Assembly: GCA_005406025.1 (NCBI GenBank) | Contig: BGZK01001615.1 | Coordinates: 62,001-126,000, forward strand | Source: Eumeta japonica | Lineage: Eukaryota; Arthropoda; Insecta; Lepidoptera; Psychidae | DNA: 64,000 nucleotides | Direction of reading: 5' to 3' | Shown: positions 25,290 through 37,266 of the stretch, piece by piece | Layout of the letters: each line of letters opens with the position of its first letter | How positions within the stretch are numbered: position 1 is the stretch's first letter | The notes under the pieces: generated by a model | Told to the model about the DNA's origin: nothing | Databases searched by the model: none | The model's input: only the letters and a program-made list of their open reading frames with translations | Made by a program: the position numbers and the translations under genes

Positions 25290-25930
25290 GTAAAACAAAG
25301 CTGATGGCGGCCGTGCGACAGCTGTGTACGTCATGTGTACATGATTTGTGTTATTTTCCGTCGCGGTGGGCTATAAATAGGAGGATTCATATAGATCTTC
25401 TGAATTCTTGATGACAATTTGCGTTTTAATATTAGAAGCAATAAGTCTGTTACGATCGAACGGGCGCGAAGTGAACGATCGAGCGCACGCACGTCCACCA
25501 CAGTTACGAGACTTGAGCGAAAGCGAAACGAACGAAGTCGCCGACGCCGTCCCAGCACGGCGTGGGAGATCTCGCCGTGTTCCCGTTGCGCCGATCGCAC
25601 GATAAACCGAGTCGGGCCTTGTTGCGATGCAACGGATGCGCGGCGCTCGAGCGCCTCATACTTGCGCGTGGCGGAACTATCGCCGGGGGCGTGCGGGCCG
25701 CGCCGTTGAACACCTCGACGCGGGCAAACACGAGTTTAATCTGCGCCTTATCGCGCGCCGGCGCCGCGCCGCCGCGACCCTCGTGCGCGTGTCTCCTTGA
25801 TTTATGTGCGCCGCTCTCGGCGCGTCTCCGGGGGGTCGCAATGCTCATGATGTCGCGAGTTTGTAATGTAAAATTGGAATGCCGAAAAGTACTCGAACGT
25901 CAGCTGCGAATATAAAGTTTCACTACGGCA
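25290..25930. promoter_or_regulatory. GC island 2, candidate regulatory region
   Basis: Seen: the longest GC-rich block in the window. It has overlapping open frames on both strands (codon-biased Arg/Ala low-complexity, none resembling a family), an E-box (GACAGCTGTG) and palindromic GTACGTCATGTGTACATGA at 25327-25345, and the 20-bp motif shared with island 1. Overlapping frames in every phase argue for a composition effect rather than coding. A promoter or enhancer of an unannotated transcript is possible. Confidence 0.4.
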
Positions 25931-26782
25931 AAAGTTTCGCAGGCGCGCGGATGGTCGGATGAATAATTAAATGTCGTAGGTCTTCTTGTCGCCTATGACA
26001 TTAAATCGATACGCTATAAATTATTTATTTGACAGGTTCCAAAGTTATTCATGATCATTGTAATATGTAACCATACGCCATTAATAATTTAAATAGTAAT
26101 ATTACAAGTTTATTTGACTGTAATAATATTTCATTTGTACAACGCGTGCTTACATAGAATTTAAAACTGAAATTTTTCACAACTTCATGACAAATTAATA
26201 CAACACAGTTGCATAGAATAAATAAAACATAATAGTGTTGAATACCTGTTTTTGTACATATTTTAAAAAACCAAAAAGTTTATAAGGTCTATCTAAATAT
26301 AAAAACACACAATTACACAGTTTTTGGTTTCGCAAAAAATGATGGGCCATGGAAATACAATTTTCAAAGATAACCGTTTTTGCAGCGAACATATATAAGA
26401 AATACAGTAGATTTCATTCTATTCACTTGAAAATTCATCAATTTATCCGTTTTGATAATCGATTATCCGTTTATGATCTGTGAATAAACTATAAGGCATA
26501 TCTGTTTTAAATACAGGTTTAAACTAACCAATGTCATGGACGGCGGTGATCGAGAAGTCGAGAGTGTTACCTTCGAACCGGAAAGTACCGAGCCCGAATT
26601 CTGCTCAAGGGCGAATTAACCGATAAGTTTTTAGTTTAAGTCAAATTAACCAATTTGTTCTGCGTCTCAAAGAGCGTGTTGTCAGCCCTGGACGTTATCA
26701 CAGTATCGGTCGTCGCTTCATATGCGCGCGAAAATGGAGAGCTTCATTTCCTTGCTCAAACTCCCTCTATTTTAAATAAAAA
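25931..26782. other. intron, nothing recognised
   Basis: AT-rich with no supported gene. Confidence 0.35.
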
Positions 26783-27562
26783 AGTGGCCAAGTGCGTGTC
26801 GGACCACGCGCTGTGTAGGGTTCCGTCTGTCACAATATGCCCGTCACAATATGCGAACTTAAAAGGGGGCCTTTTGTTTGATGCTATGAAGCTATTAATT
26901 GAGTACAAAGTTTAACGACAAATAACGTTTAAAAATGACCCCAAACGGGACGCGTGTTAAGGATGTTAAGGTCTTATATTTCCATAATTTTACACGATTT
27001 ACAGACCTATGTTTATTAGCTATTTCACACAACCAGAAACGTTATCTAAATAATTTTCAATGAAATTTGTACGAAATTTTGTTTTCTTTTACTTCCCAAC
27101 GACATTTTATAAGTTGGTCGTCTATTACTCGTTAGTTAGTAGAGCCTACTTAAATGTGATAGTTTTCCTTTTATTATCGTTATATATACTATTTGCCATG
27201 AATTTTTGAATAATACACTTGACTCTAACAAAATTAACATTTTGAAGCTTAGTATTCCACAAATAGATCTTTAAATCCAAAATGGTTTTCATACACCTGC
27301 AATGTTTTTGAACGAGCTATCCAACTATTGCATAGACGAGAAAAAAAATTCATCCTCACTTCATATGTAGGAGAGATACCTTAATTTTTTTTTTATTTAT
27401 TCTACCACTTTGTTGACATGACTAATATGTATACACATAACAAATTAAAACTTTATAGTACTAAGAATTTCTGAGCTTAGCCGCAGCAAGGCGGTAATAG
27501 ACGGACGGACGGACAGTCATTGTGAAACTACAAGGGTTCTTTGTTCACTACGGTATCCTGAA
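26783..27562 (+). repeat. family R, copy 2
   Basis: The start AGTGGCCAAGTGCGTGTCGG and TAGGGTTCCG is the least diverged head of the family. The interior is mostly different from copy 1. The end has GACGGACGGACGGACAG and ACTACGGTATCCTGAAAA. Shared ends with a divergent interior suggest a non-autonomous DNA element. Confidence 0.7.
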
Positions 27563-29287
27563 AAGTATAGACGGGTACGCCTCAGCCCTGCATTGAAAAA
27601 AACCTGGAGCGATAGGTACTCCTTACGCTTTGCGTTCACCACAGTCCACATTATCCAATGCTTGGTGCTAGCCAAACACGTAAGCGGCGCATGAGGTACC
27701 GAACTCCGATAAAGAGAGATGACGTGATTGGAAGATTAGATCATAATTATAATCACGAAAAAGTGAAAATGTTTTACGATAATACTCTGTTTTCCACGTG
27801 TAAAAAAATATTTATAAAAGTAACAAAGTAAAATGGTACTAAATGTAAATTATTTTGTATAAAATTTAAGTCCGAAATGAATGTAGATTTCGCAAAATTA
27901 AAACTACATTTCCTTCTTTTACAGTGAACATAAACATTTATCTTAAGCTCGCGTTTACCTACATTTAACAGTCACTTAAATGTCAAAACTTTTCCTCTTA
28001 TAAACAATTGCATTGATATTTGAATGTCTGCTTGAATGTCGGTGAAAACGGGCGCATGTCTTTACACAACGTTCGGCCTTAGACCATATCATGTAACCAA
28101 GCCGCGGGTTTTTTACTCTAGATTGCCAGTTCAGCTAGTGATGGGTTGATAGACACGACGAATCCGTTTTTTAATTGGTCGACAAGCGAAAATATTTCTT
28201 CTCTAGTATTAACCAACGCTACAAGCTATATAGCCTACTCATTTCCGGCAATGTGACTTGCTGATTACCAACTATGCCAGTTTTATTACTCTAGATAATT
28301 TTTCTTCTTCATTTCTAATGTTATCTCTCATGAAGTCTACAAAAAATACACTTTCCATCGTTCGGCAATTGATTTTAAATTTATTAGTGAGACCAATATT
28401 AAAACACGATAGATCACATAAATACATTGTCAAACGTATTCGTCAAAGATGCATACCAAACAGGAAAACGCTGCATGTACAGGTTTCTAAACACTTATCA
28501 GTCCAATTGAATTATTCATCGTTCGACTTCTGCATAGGATGCAATTGGTGCAATTAATGCAATCCGACGGTACTTATCCCAGATAAATATTCGATAGTAT
28601 TTTGTCAATAACTTTGTTTGCTAACTTCAATAACTGCCAAAATGCATACATAACATGAATGTTTAATGTGATTTGCGGTTTTATACTATTTTTCTAACTC
28701 ACTTCTTGAGTATCACTACTGTACATGGCGCTGAAATGATTGTCAAATGGCGCGATTTTGAGATTAACATTGTATACTGATACTTGATTTGCGGATTAAT
28801 TAATCAACAATTGAAGATCCATGACGTATTTGTTATCAGTGTTGATCCTTTGTCTCATAAAAAAGCTTGAAAACATCCGTCGATGCTAGAATAAAAAGGT
28901 TTTAAATAATAACATTTTTTCATTTTTCTTTTCCCAAATACCAATAAGACGATCTGGTCTTAATCGGACGTCAGTTCTATCACTTAAGTCATAACGAGTT
29001 CACATCGACTAACGGTATACGATTTGCATATGTCGTTAGTCGATGAGAAATCGTTATTAAATGTTTCAAAAAACAGATCTGAAAACATAAACGGATAAGA
29101 CGAAAATTATGTAGAATATTCACTTTGCATAAATTCCGAAGATAATAAAAAACTCTTCAATAGAAATTGTTATTGAACGAATAGGTACGTCTATTTGGGC
29201 AAAACCGTCTGATATGGTGAGTCAGTTTTGTATCGCCTCATTGCAGAAATATATTCCACTTTTTTTTTTGTTTTGGATTGAAACGCT
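27563..29287. other. intron with one 12-bp hairpin
   Basis: No gene. A perfect 12-bp inverted repeat (CATCGACTAACG with CGTTAGTCGATG) spans about 29004-29046 with a 19-nt loop. The 28258-28557 frame shows no family motif. Confidence 0.45.
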
Positions 29288-29518
29288 TGGACCTAACCTA
29301 ACCTACCACGCTGGTCGAGTGCGGATGGAAGTTGCAAATGTGTGTTGTCAGCAGTGTGTTGACAACAATTAAAACCAATGGTTTAATGTATTCCCTGAGG
29401 TACGCAGGAGTGATTTGATTTGACTCAAGTCAAAAGTCATCAGTGAAGTAGCCAATTTTCGCACCCAATATTTTTAGGTTTGAAAGCAATGCTCTAACCA
29501 CTCGGCTTCCCTGGTACT
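29288..29518 (-). mobile_element. tRNA-type SINE (minus strand)
   Basis: Seen on the minus strand: GGGAAGCCGAGTGGTTAGAG, a Ser/Leu-tRNA-like A-box region near 29500, followed by a decayed B-box region. The body ends in CCGCACTCGACCAGCGTGG, wording typical of insect SINE 3' modules, and then GGTTAGGTTAGG. The last feature gives a short telomere-like TTAGG run at about 29291-29304. No target-site duplication was identified. Confidence 0.65.
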
Positions 29519-30130
29519 TGCATTCAAAGGGCATTCCGTAAATAGTCGTATTATATTAATATCAAAGAGCTTGTTGTTCTGCAATACACATTGCGATCGC
29601 TCAACGATTGCATTTGCGTTTACCGCAGTCCGTACGAGAAACTGAAAGTTTATATCTGAGGACTTTGCGCGCAGTCCCGTGGTTTCTCTTATTTAATTTA
29701 ACGCCTCTAAAGATTTGAATTGCACTCAATGCTGTTAGTCTGCTTATAAAACAGCCAACTACTCAAATTTGATTGTTCCGATTTCCACGAACTCTGAACT
29801 AAGGACTATAAAAAAGCAGTTTAATAGACTCCATGATCGTTCTATAAATGTTTCTTTTTCTTATTTTTGCGGCTAATTAAACACAACTAGATTTTCAATC
29901 TAGTAAAGCGTTTTAAAGAAAATATACAGTATACTCCTTAAGTAGTGATCAATTTCAAATACTTAGATAATATACGGCTCGTTGTTTTTTCAACTAGGTA
30001 TGTAGTTTAAAGAAACTGAAATCCTAAATCTGATATCTAAGTTTATATATGAAAATTTTATGTAAGTTACAAAAACTTAGAAGTATTTAAAAAGAAACAG
30101 TGATCGTCTAGACTCAATATGAAAAACAGA
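29519..30130. other. intron, nothing recognised
   Basis: Mixed composition, no gene. Confidence 0.35.
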
Positions 30131-30500
30131 TAAAAATAAACTATGTTTATATGTCAATACATTACATATAGTGACGAATTCATTTAGAGGGCTCTGTGCA
30201 CACGTTCAGTAAAGAATCTGTAAATATACAAAACATAGCCTTACATATATTTAACATCTTTATTAACAATTACTTGGTAAAAAATAGTATTAAATTACCA
30301 ATTAATTAGAAAACAAACATTCAGGAACGTAACCAATTAGACTTTTTATCTGGTTGTTTCTTTCTGTGATAGCTTTATATTTGATGATGATTATGTATGT
30401 ATAATTTATATTATTAAATTCTAAAAACCCAAGGTTTAGTTTCTGGCTTGTTTCTCTCGAAGGAAAAATGCCTTTCGAACGAATGGCAATCTTAAAATAC
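30131..30500 (+). repeat. dispersed repeat, copy 2 (partner 1168-1520)
   Basis: Direct-orientation partner of 1168-1520, sharing CGAATTCATTTAGAGG and several further blocks in the same order. It is as diverged as expected for an old pair. Confidence 0.65.
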
Positions 30501-31082
30501 AGCGACGTTTTTCAAGTAATATTTGTGACTAAAGATTATTTTTAATTGGAATTTGGCATGTCAAAATACATATAATGTGTTTTGCTCAAAAAGCATTACA
30601 GTACAAAAATTAAATAAACCACTATAGGTATCGAATGAACCTAAAGGTACGAAATTAGGTAAAGAGGTTTCCTAAGAACAAGAGGACAGTAATCCTGCAG
30701 GTGGGACATAAAAACTCATAAAAGTGCAGATTACAGGACGCTCAAGTAGCGCCCTTATTCTTCCCGAGGAACGGGGCATTTAAATCTTCAATATGCTCAT
30801 ACTTTGAAGAACTTTTCACATTCTACGCTTTCCGCTCATTGATGGTGTGCACGTAACATGAACTTAGTGAAAGATGTTAAGACACGATATCTGACCGATA
30901 TTTATAAAATATATATGTGTATCACTGTAACATATAATAATGTTTTAAAATTTATTTGCCAAATTGTGCATCTTGCTATATCAGGCAAATGATATATTTG
31001 ATCAGCGAGACGGCGTGACAATAATTCTTTTATTGTGCCGTTTTGACAAAGTAACATAATTGTTTACATTGATATAACTTGT
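30501..31082. other. intron, nothing recognised
   Basis: AT-rich with no supported gene. Confidence 0.35.
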
Positions 31083-31270
31083 ACCTAATTTGTACATTAG
31101 CCCTCTGCTCGTGGCTTTTCCCGCACAGACATAGAATGCATTACTTCGCTTGTTGTAGCGAACGGTCTTATTGTGAATTCCAATTGCAGTACCGCTCTCG
31201 ATTCCGATTCAGGAACGATAGTGAAAGCTTTCGCAATCCGCTGGGTTGTTTAAAAGAATTAAGCGCATGA
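31083..31270 (+). repeat. Helitron-like repeat fragment
   Basis: CGCACAGACATAGAATGCAT followed by ACCGCTCTCGATTCCGATTC matches the opening of the 17975 copy. The short open frame here is an accident of this repeat. Confidence 0.5.
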
Positions 31271-31489
31271 AAATCCAGTCAGATATAGAGAGCGATATTG
31301 TTTAGTGATTACTGGTGTAAAACTGTTTGGCATTTGCTGAGAATTTAGGAGAATTCTTGACGGTAACGTATCTCAGACTACATCATAACATTTTAATGTT
31401 AGATTTCAAGACGAAAATAACATTTCAAACATTTCTTCAATAGTCCTCTAAGACCACAATACGAAATTGAACACTAACTGTTTACCGAA

Positions 31490-31980
31490 GTATCATACAC
31501 TTTTAACGAAGGCCTCCCGCCACCCGTCATTTTCCCTTGACGAGCAAAGAATATCTCCTTTCAACGAAATGTTTGAACAGTTCATTATCGATTTTCCTAA
31601 CAATATAGATATTACGTAAAACGGAGACGATTTTCCATACCATTCGCTAATCCGGTCGCTTTGCTGATTTAGCTTTATATACCGCTTACAGTCTTAGGGC
31701 AAACAATAATTCGTAATTATATAGAGTGACTTGAATCGTTTCCATATAACCATCATCGATAGGTTTCCAATTAACAAAACTACCGCTGATTAATTCGAAT
31801 CATTAATTCGGCGGGAATTATGGGCTCACGGTTGAGTTGCGTTTTATGTTTTGTTCGAATTCAGTAGTGAGTTATTTTTTGTTAAGTTAAATTATATTAA
31901 CGGCTTCCAAGCACGCGAAGGCGTTGAACTTGAACGTCATACGAAATTCGCTTTATTTACATTCTTAGTAATGGACGGAA
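31490..31980. promoter_or_regulatory. candidate conserved intronic element
   Basis: Balanced composition with clustered homeodomain-type cores: GATTAATTCG at about 31788, CATTAATTCGG at about 31801, CAATAATTCGTAATTAT at about 31706. No frame or repeat similarity was seen. Regulatory role is inference only. Confidence 0.3.
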
Positions 31981-32305
31981 CATCATACGTATATTTTTAA
32001 ATATGTTCTTTTACATGATTGTATTTGATGCCTGTTCTTGATATGAGATTTAGGTTTTCTTTTTCATTCGCCCATTATTTTTCCCAAAAATCTAAAATAA
32101 TATCTTGCGAAATCAAAACTTGACTTTCAAAAGATCTCAACTCTACATTGCGCAACGGATTTTATAAAAATATAATATTTGCTGTTCCAAAATGTAAGTC
32201 AACTAAACAGATATATTACGTATTAAACAAAATGGAAATTAAATTGAAATCAGATAAAAAACAATGAACTATAAGTTATTAAATTTTTTTCCCTACTAAT
32301 CTCTT

Positions 32306-33738
32306 TTAAGAGTTATGAGCCAAAATGGCAAAAACGGAATCCTTATAGTTTTATTATGTCCGTCCGTCCGTATGTCGCAGGCATTTTATTAAAAATGTAT
32401 AAGACGCATATTGATAAAATTTATAGTGTAGATGTCTTGTATAAGCCGCCACTTATTTTGGTAGTTAAATAACAAAAATAAATATTTTTAATAGGGGCAA
32501 TCTACACATGTAACAGAAGCTGAAAAAAAATATTTTCTGCAAGCATCAGCGTGTGGCACATATGTCGACAGTTCTTTTAAAAACATTTTAAGGTTTTTTA
32601 AGCAATTTTCCTAATTACGTGAATAATTTCGCAAATAGTAGTTCCGAAACTCGCAAAAATTGTGTCCACCCTCTTTATTAACACGCTTTTATTAACTTCA
32701 CCTGTATGTTTGTATGTATGTATGTTTGTAACTCTCCTTTGGCGGCTGCTGACTCCAAACTTGTCCTTCTATAAATCCTCCCTAAATGTGGTAAAATAAT
32801 GAATACTTAAGTATTTCCGACAATCAAAAGGCTATAATAAATAAGATGCTGGACATACATGATAATTAAGAAATAAATTTAGAATAAAATCATTCAATCA
32901 AAAACATTCTAATTGAATTAATATTAAATTCAATTTGAATGAATATTAAATTCAATTTCAAATAAAACGTTAAAGTCTGAATTGTTTTTAGAATTTATCA
33001 CTGCAAATTTTCTCTTTAGTACAAAACAAATCTGACTACCGTCCGCCCTCTGTTGGAGACACTCAAATTTTATTATCGAACGCTAAAAGTGGAAAATAAA
33101 TATAGTTTAAAACTTTTGTGGAATAACAGTAGAATATTTAAAGAACCAACATGAATATTATTATTGTGAAAAAAGCGTGGGTGCTACATATTTGTCCGTT
33201 CTTGAAAAGCGCCCCACACTTTTCACAATAATAATATTTATTGTTGGTTCATTAATTGATTTCTATATTCAAATTATTTTCTACTTTTTAGTTTATTCCA
33301 CTATAAAAGCGTGTTTTTTAGTTTTTTTAAACTTATTTTATTTAAACCATATATCCAAAAATATGCAAAAAATAGTAAAGGTAAGGCTTAATAATTATTT
33401 TCAACGAAAATCATTTTGAATATGGTCGGATATACTGTGTTTGAGTTATTGCCGAAAAACTGTGCTTCTCAACAAGAGAACGTAAGTGCCATGAATATAT
33501 GCTTTTTTGCTGATTTACTTTAGGTTACATTAGTTTAATTAGTAATAGTCGACATATCTACTTGTTCTTCTAGTTATAGGCGACTAAATTGCTTATAACT
33601 ATTCTTTGCGGGAAATATGGAAAAAGTGTAACAACGTACTTTTTCCTTTGAAGTGTATTTCTTTGGAATTGAAATGGCTTCGGAACCCTATAACGAGCAT
33701 AGTCCGACATGCTCGTGGCCAGATTTTTTTGTATAAAA
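32306..33738 (-). repeat. family R, copy 3 (split by element B)
   Basis: On the minus strand the copy starts at 33738 (GAGCATGTCGGACTATGCTC, TAGGGTTCCG), runs to about 33346, is interrupted by hairpin element B, and resumes at about 32682 with ATAAAGAGGGTGGACACAAT. It ends near 32306 after CGGACGGACGGACAT. Removing B restores the order seen in copies 1 and 4. Confidence 0.85.
32683..33345 (+). mobile_element. hairpin element B with (TATG)n block
   Basis: Seen: the start AACACGCTTTTATTAACTTC, the block TATGTTTGTATGTATGTATG (about 32705-32725), and a terminal hairpin (33143-33178 against 33211-33253). The apex AAAAAAGCGTGGGTGCT and GCGCCCCACACTTTT resembles that of element A. It ends GCGTGTTTTTTAG near 33320. 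A TTATT-type repeat flanks both sides. It interrupts family R copy 3, so it has clearly moved. Confidence 0.78.
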
Positions 33739-34439
33739 GATTTCATCACTGATTTCAAGTGCTCTGTTTAATTGGTACTTTACATCGGCTGCATAATCAT
33801 TTTAGTTATTTAAAAACAAAAAAGAATCACCATACTTTTTATTAATTAAAAAAAGTTTTGAACATGAAGAAAAACAGAATGTTAATTCGCTATGTCATAT
33901 AGTATTCAAAAAATCGACTGAGACATGCAAACGTTGAAGTGTTCCCGTATGAGTTTTCTGATTCGGTACGGGACACTAAAAAGTAAATGACACTTTTTAT
34001 GTTAAAACAAGTTAAGTGCTAATGTTGTTATTACGACTACAGAGGCTTTAGGGACTCAAACTAAGAAAAAAAGAAAGGCGGAACGCGCCGCTCTCAGCAA
34101 AAAACACACGTCTACACACATACTTACACCAAGCATCCGCTGGGCCGCTCTGAAACATTTTCATAATTATGTTACAGCATAACGATTTTAAAGGCCTATT
34201 TTATTCATTTGTACTTGTAAAACGTGTGAAAACCATGATCGATTTTAAACTATGTATTTAAGACTAATATTTCAGTCGTAACTAGGTGGTTAAAATTACT
34301 GTTGTTTTTTTTTGTATAATTATTTTAATTTGTTCACTGAAAGCTCTGCACGAAGCGGAGAAAACGGAGAACAGAAGGCAAACGGAAAACATATGCCCCT
34401 TTCTCACTATATTTATTGACATATTATAGTATCTATTAC
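33739..34439. other. intron, nothing recognised
   Basis: AT-rich; no gene. Confidence 0.35.
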
Positions 34440-34700
34440 CTAAACTGACTCCAATTTCTGGATTAAAGTTGCACGAATACGGCGCCTGGCTCTATACTCC
34501 TGTCACTCTTAATCCAGAATATGCACTCTCCCCTTATAATTACGCTCCTTTCAGTGTATCGAGACTTGTCCCTTTCGCTGTTATTTTTGAACGCGATCAC
34601 GGTCCTGTTCTCGATGTCAACTCCGGTTCCGCTGTAGGGTCTGCTCCTCATTTCGCTCTCGAGACCAATACCGGTCTCGATACCGATCACGGACATTGAT
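34440..34700 (+). repeat. degenerate hexamer tract of Helitron-like type
   Basis: A run of diverged 6-nt units (CTCCGGTTCCGCTG, CTCGATACCGATCACGG, CGATCACGGTCC) opens both strands into short frames. It is the same pyrimidine/GAT-rich core as in the 17975 and 57120 repeats, without clear ends. Confidence 0.5.
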
Positions 34701-35667
34701 ATTAGCCGTTAATGTCAATAGTAAAAAAACATCCTTTATACTGGTATTTATGCATACTTTGCATAAAAGGTATCGTATACCCCTATTCGAGAACATGATA
34801 ACCTATACGCGAAATTTGACTACAGTCTGTCCAAGCGTTAGCTCGTGATTGCAGAGCAGACATTCAAACAAACATGGTATTATAAGTATCGTAAGATCAT
34901 GTAAAAATGATGTCGCATCAAACGCTTAGAGTGTTATACCTATACGTTCGCTAGTTTTTTACATGATTGCGTGACAAAGAAAACCATTTTTATTATATAT
35001 TTATTAAGCAATTGTTATTACATACATAACTTAATTTTTCTTATGAAAAGTCTATTTATTCAATATCTAGAACTAACGCTCCGAGTAGTTCTCTATCAGC
35101 TGAAAAGTCAAACATGGAAATAAGGTTAAGAGTCCAGTAATTGATTTCCAAAACGTACTAAATAAAGATGGTTCGAAGCGTGACCTCGTAAACACACGTA
35201 ACAAATATATATCGACGACAGAAACGACAGATAGTCGACGTAAAACGATTAAGAAAAATGTATCGAAATATCGCACACATTAAATTAGACGGCACGCGAA
35301 TTTTAGCAATGCTTAGCGATTCTGTGCTCGTCGGACTGTCTTATCGTTCGCTGCCGTTGCCTCGTGGCGCCATCTCGTGCATTAACACGCCGGCGAGCAC
35401 TCGCCGACGACTAACTCCGTGTTATATCAACTGCGTGTTAGGAACTCTAGTGAATACTTATGGAAACTGGGACACGTTCACGAACTATTCGCATAATTCA
35501 GATAACGAATGGGCACTGCAATATGAATAGTTACCAAACACACTCACCGGACTGTAATTGCATTTTTATTTAAGAACTGGCAACCCTTTGCATTAGCTCT
35601 ACCTAGTGTGCAATACAATCGATATAACTTGGTGTTGATCCAAAAGCAAAATTAAATGTTTGCTTTC
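34701..35667. other. intron, nothing recognised
   Basis: A GC-richer patch at 35310-35430 contains GCCGGCGAGCACTCGCCGAC, a small palindrome. The short frames look random. Confidence 0.35.
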
Positions 35668-35817
35668 CACCACCAAGGGCGGATCCAGCCTCGAGTCGGG
35701 GGATGATGTAGTGGAGGTTCAGTAGAATATGTTCCAATTTAATTACGATAGTAAGACATAAAACAGTCCAGTAGGGGCTCGTGACCCCCATGACCAGCCT
35801 TGAATCTACCCCTGGCT
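35668..35817. mobile_element. short MITE with GGGCGGATCCAGCC-type ends
   Basis: Left end CCAAGGGCGGATCCAGCCT. The right end read on the minus strand is CCAGGGGTAGATTCAAGGCT, an imperfect terminal inverted repeat. About 150 bp with no ORF. The ends resemble hAT-type termini, but an 8-bp duplication could not be fixed. Confidence 0.5.
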
Positions 35818-36971
35818 CTCCATCTTATAATTCAGATAAAAATATGCATAAACAAAACTGTACATTTATCGTATTAGACATGGTATCCGTTGAAATATTG
35901 TCAAATTACAACTCTCTCACAGTCTCTTTATTTCGGATTGAGTGATCACGCACTCCATTCTGTCCAGCACGTATTCGAGGCTGCCAATGACTGCTATCCG
36001 TTAAATTTCTTAAAAGAGTTTTTACTTTAGGGATAACATATTTCTTGATAATTAATTTAAAAGTAGGTCGTCAGAAGGGGCCCAGACTGCGCTAAGTATG
36101 TAATTTTGGTGACGTGTACAATTACAGACAATTATAGTCAAATTTTAACTTACATAAAGTGGATTCGTAAAATAATTTTGGCTTTGACTTCGCTCAGTAG
36201 CGATTTACAATGGGAACAGTAGTATGCCTGTAACCTAACGGACTGTCATTTCCCTATCACATACTTAATGGTGCTACTTCAAATAATAATAGTGTGATTC
36301 CAAATTAACAAAATTTAACGTAAGTTATTGGCATTGCAGCGGCGTAGTCTAGATCTGAATGGGCTCTATATTTATTTGTACCACTCCCATCCTTCATAAA
36401 TTTATTTATTTTCTATTTGTATATCAAGACCCCTGCTTCAGGTTTTTTTGATAGAAAAGATTGTTTCTGTAACAATTGTATAAAAAATGTTATTCCGTCA
36501 TGTATTTTTCTTTTAAATTAGTGACATGTCTCTTTTCCAGAATCTAACTTATCAATACCAATCCAGCGATTATTGTGTTTTCCAAATAGTATTACTTCTT
36601 GTCGGATAAAACATTTCAAATTGCCCCTTATAATATTATTATAATTCACGATAATAATGAAATATATAATAAAATAATAATGTAATAATTCCATAAGTTA
36701 CAAATTAAGGTAGAGATTAGACAATTAATAAATAATGGTTATTTATATCAAGATAATGGAGATTATTGCTGGTATTTATATATACGAATATAATAATAAT
36801 CTTATTATCATCACGTAAATTATAAGTATCTACGTACTTAAATATTTCTATATGACCGACGATATTAAGTATAACGCTTTCACAAAACAAAAATCTTATA
36901 AGAGCTTGAATTGAGTTTGTAGTAAGATTACACTATCATGTTATAAAAAGAAATAAAAATATAAAATTACT
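35818..36971. other. intron, AT-rich, nothing recognised
   Basis: Strongly AT-rich from 36600 on, with AATAAT runs. Confidence 0.4.
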
Positions 36972-37230
36972 ATAAACTAGCTATTTGCTCCCGGCTTCGC
37001 ACTGTGGGCACAATGTATTCTTTCGTCTTTATAAAGTTCTTGCTATCTATACTAATGTCGTTACCGTTCTTGATTCTCTAATCCGGACCGACACTTCCGT
37101 TTCTTGTCCCTCTATCAATACCAATACCGCTTTCGGGTACAGTTACAATTTTTATCAAGCCAGAACAAATGCTAGTATCAAAATAAAGCGAATTTCCAAA
37201 AATCGTTTCTACCATCGGACCAATTTTGTT
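36972..37230 (+). repeat. Helitron-like repeat fragment
   Basis: It opens AACTAGCTATTTGCTCCCGG, followed by TGGGCACAATGTATTC. Diverged CCG/GAT hexamers follow, then AAAAATCGTTTCTACCATCG, the same order as the 17975 copy but shorter. Confidence 0.55.
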
Positions 37231-37266
37231 CTTAATGGAATTTATACTCTTTGAGATTTCGTGATT

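Noticed and set aside
25419..25915. Overlapping long frames on both strands in GC island 2 as a coding gene
   Set aside because: Frames are open in several phases at once, the translations are Arg/Ala-rich without motif, and no splice sites fit; this is a composition effect.
29291..29304. Interstitial telomere block
   Set aside because: Only about two and a half TTAGG-like units, at a SINE end; too short to claim telomere origin.
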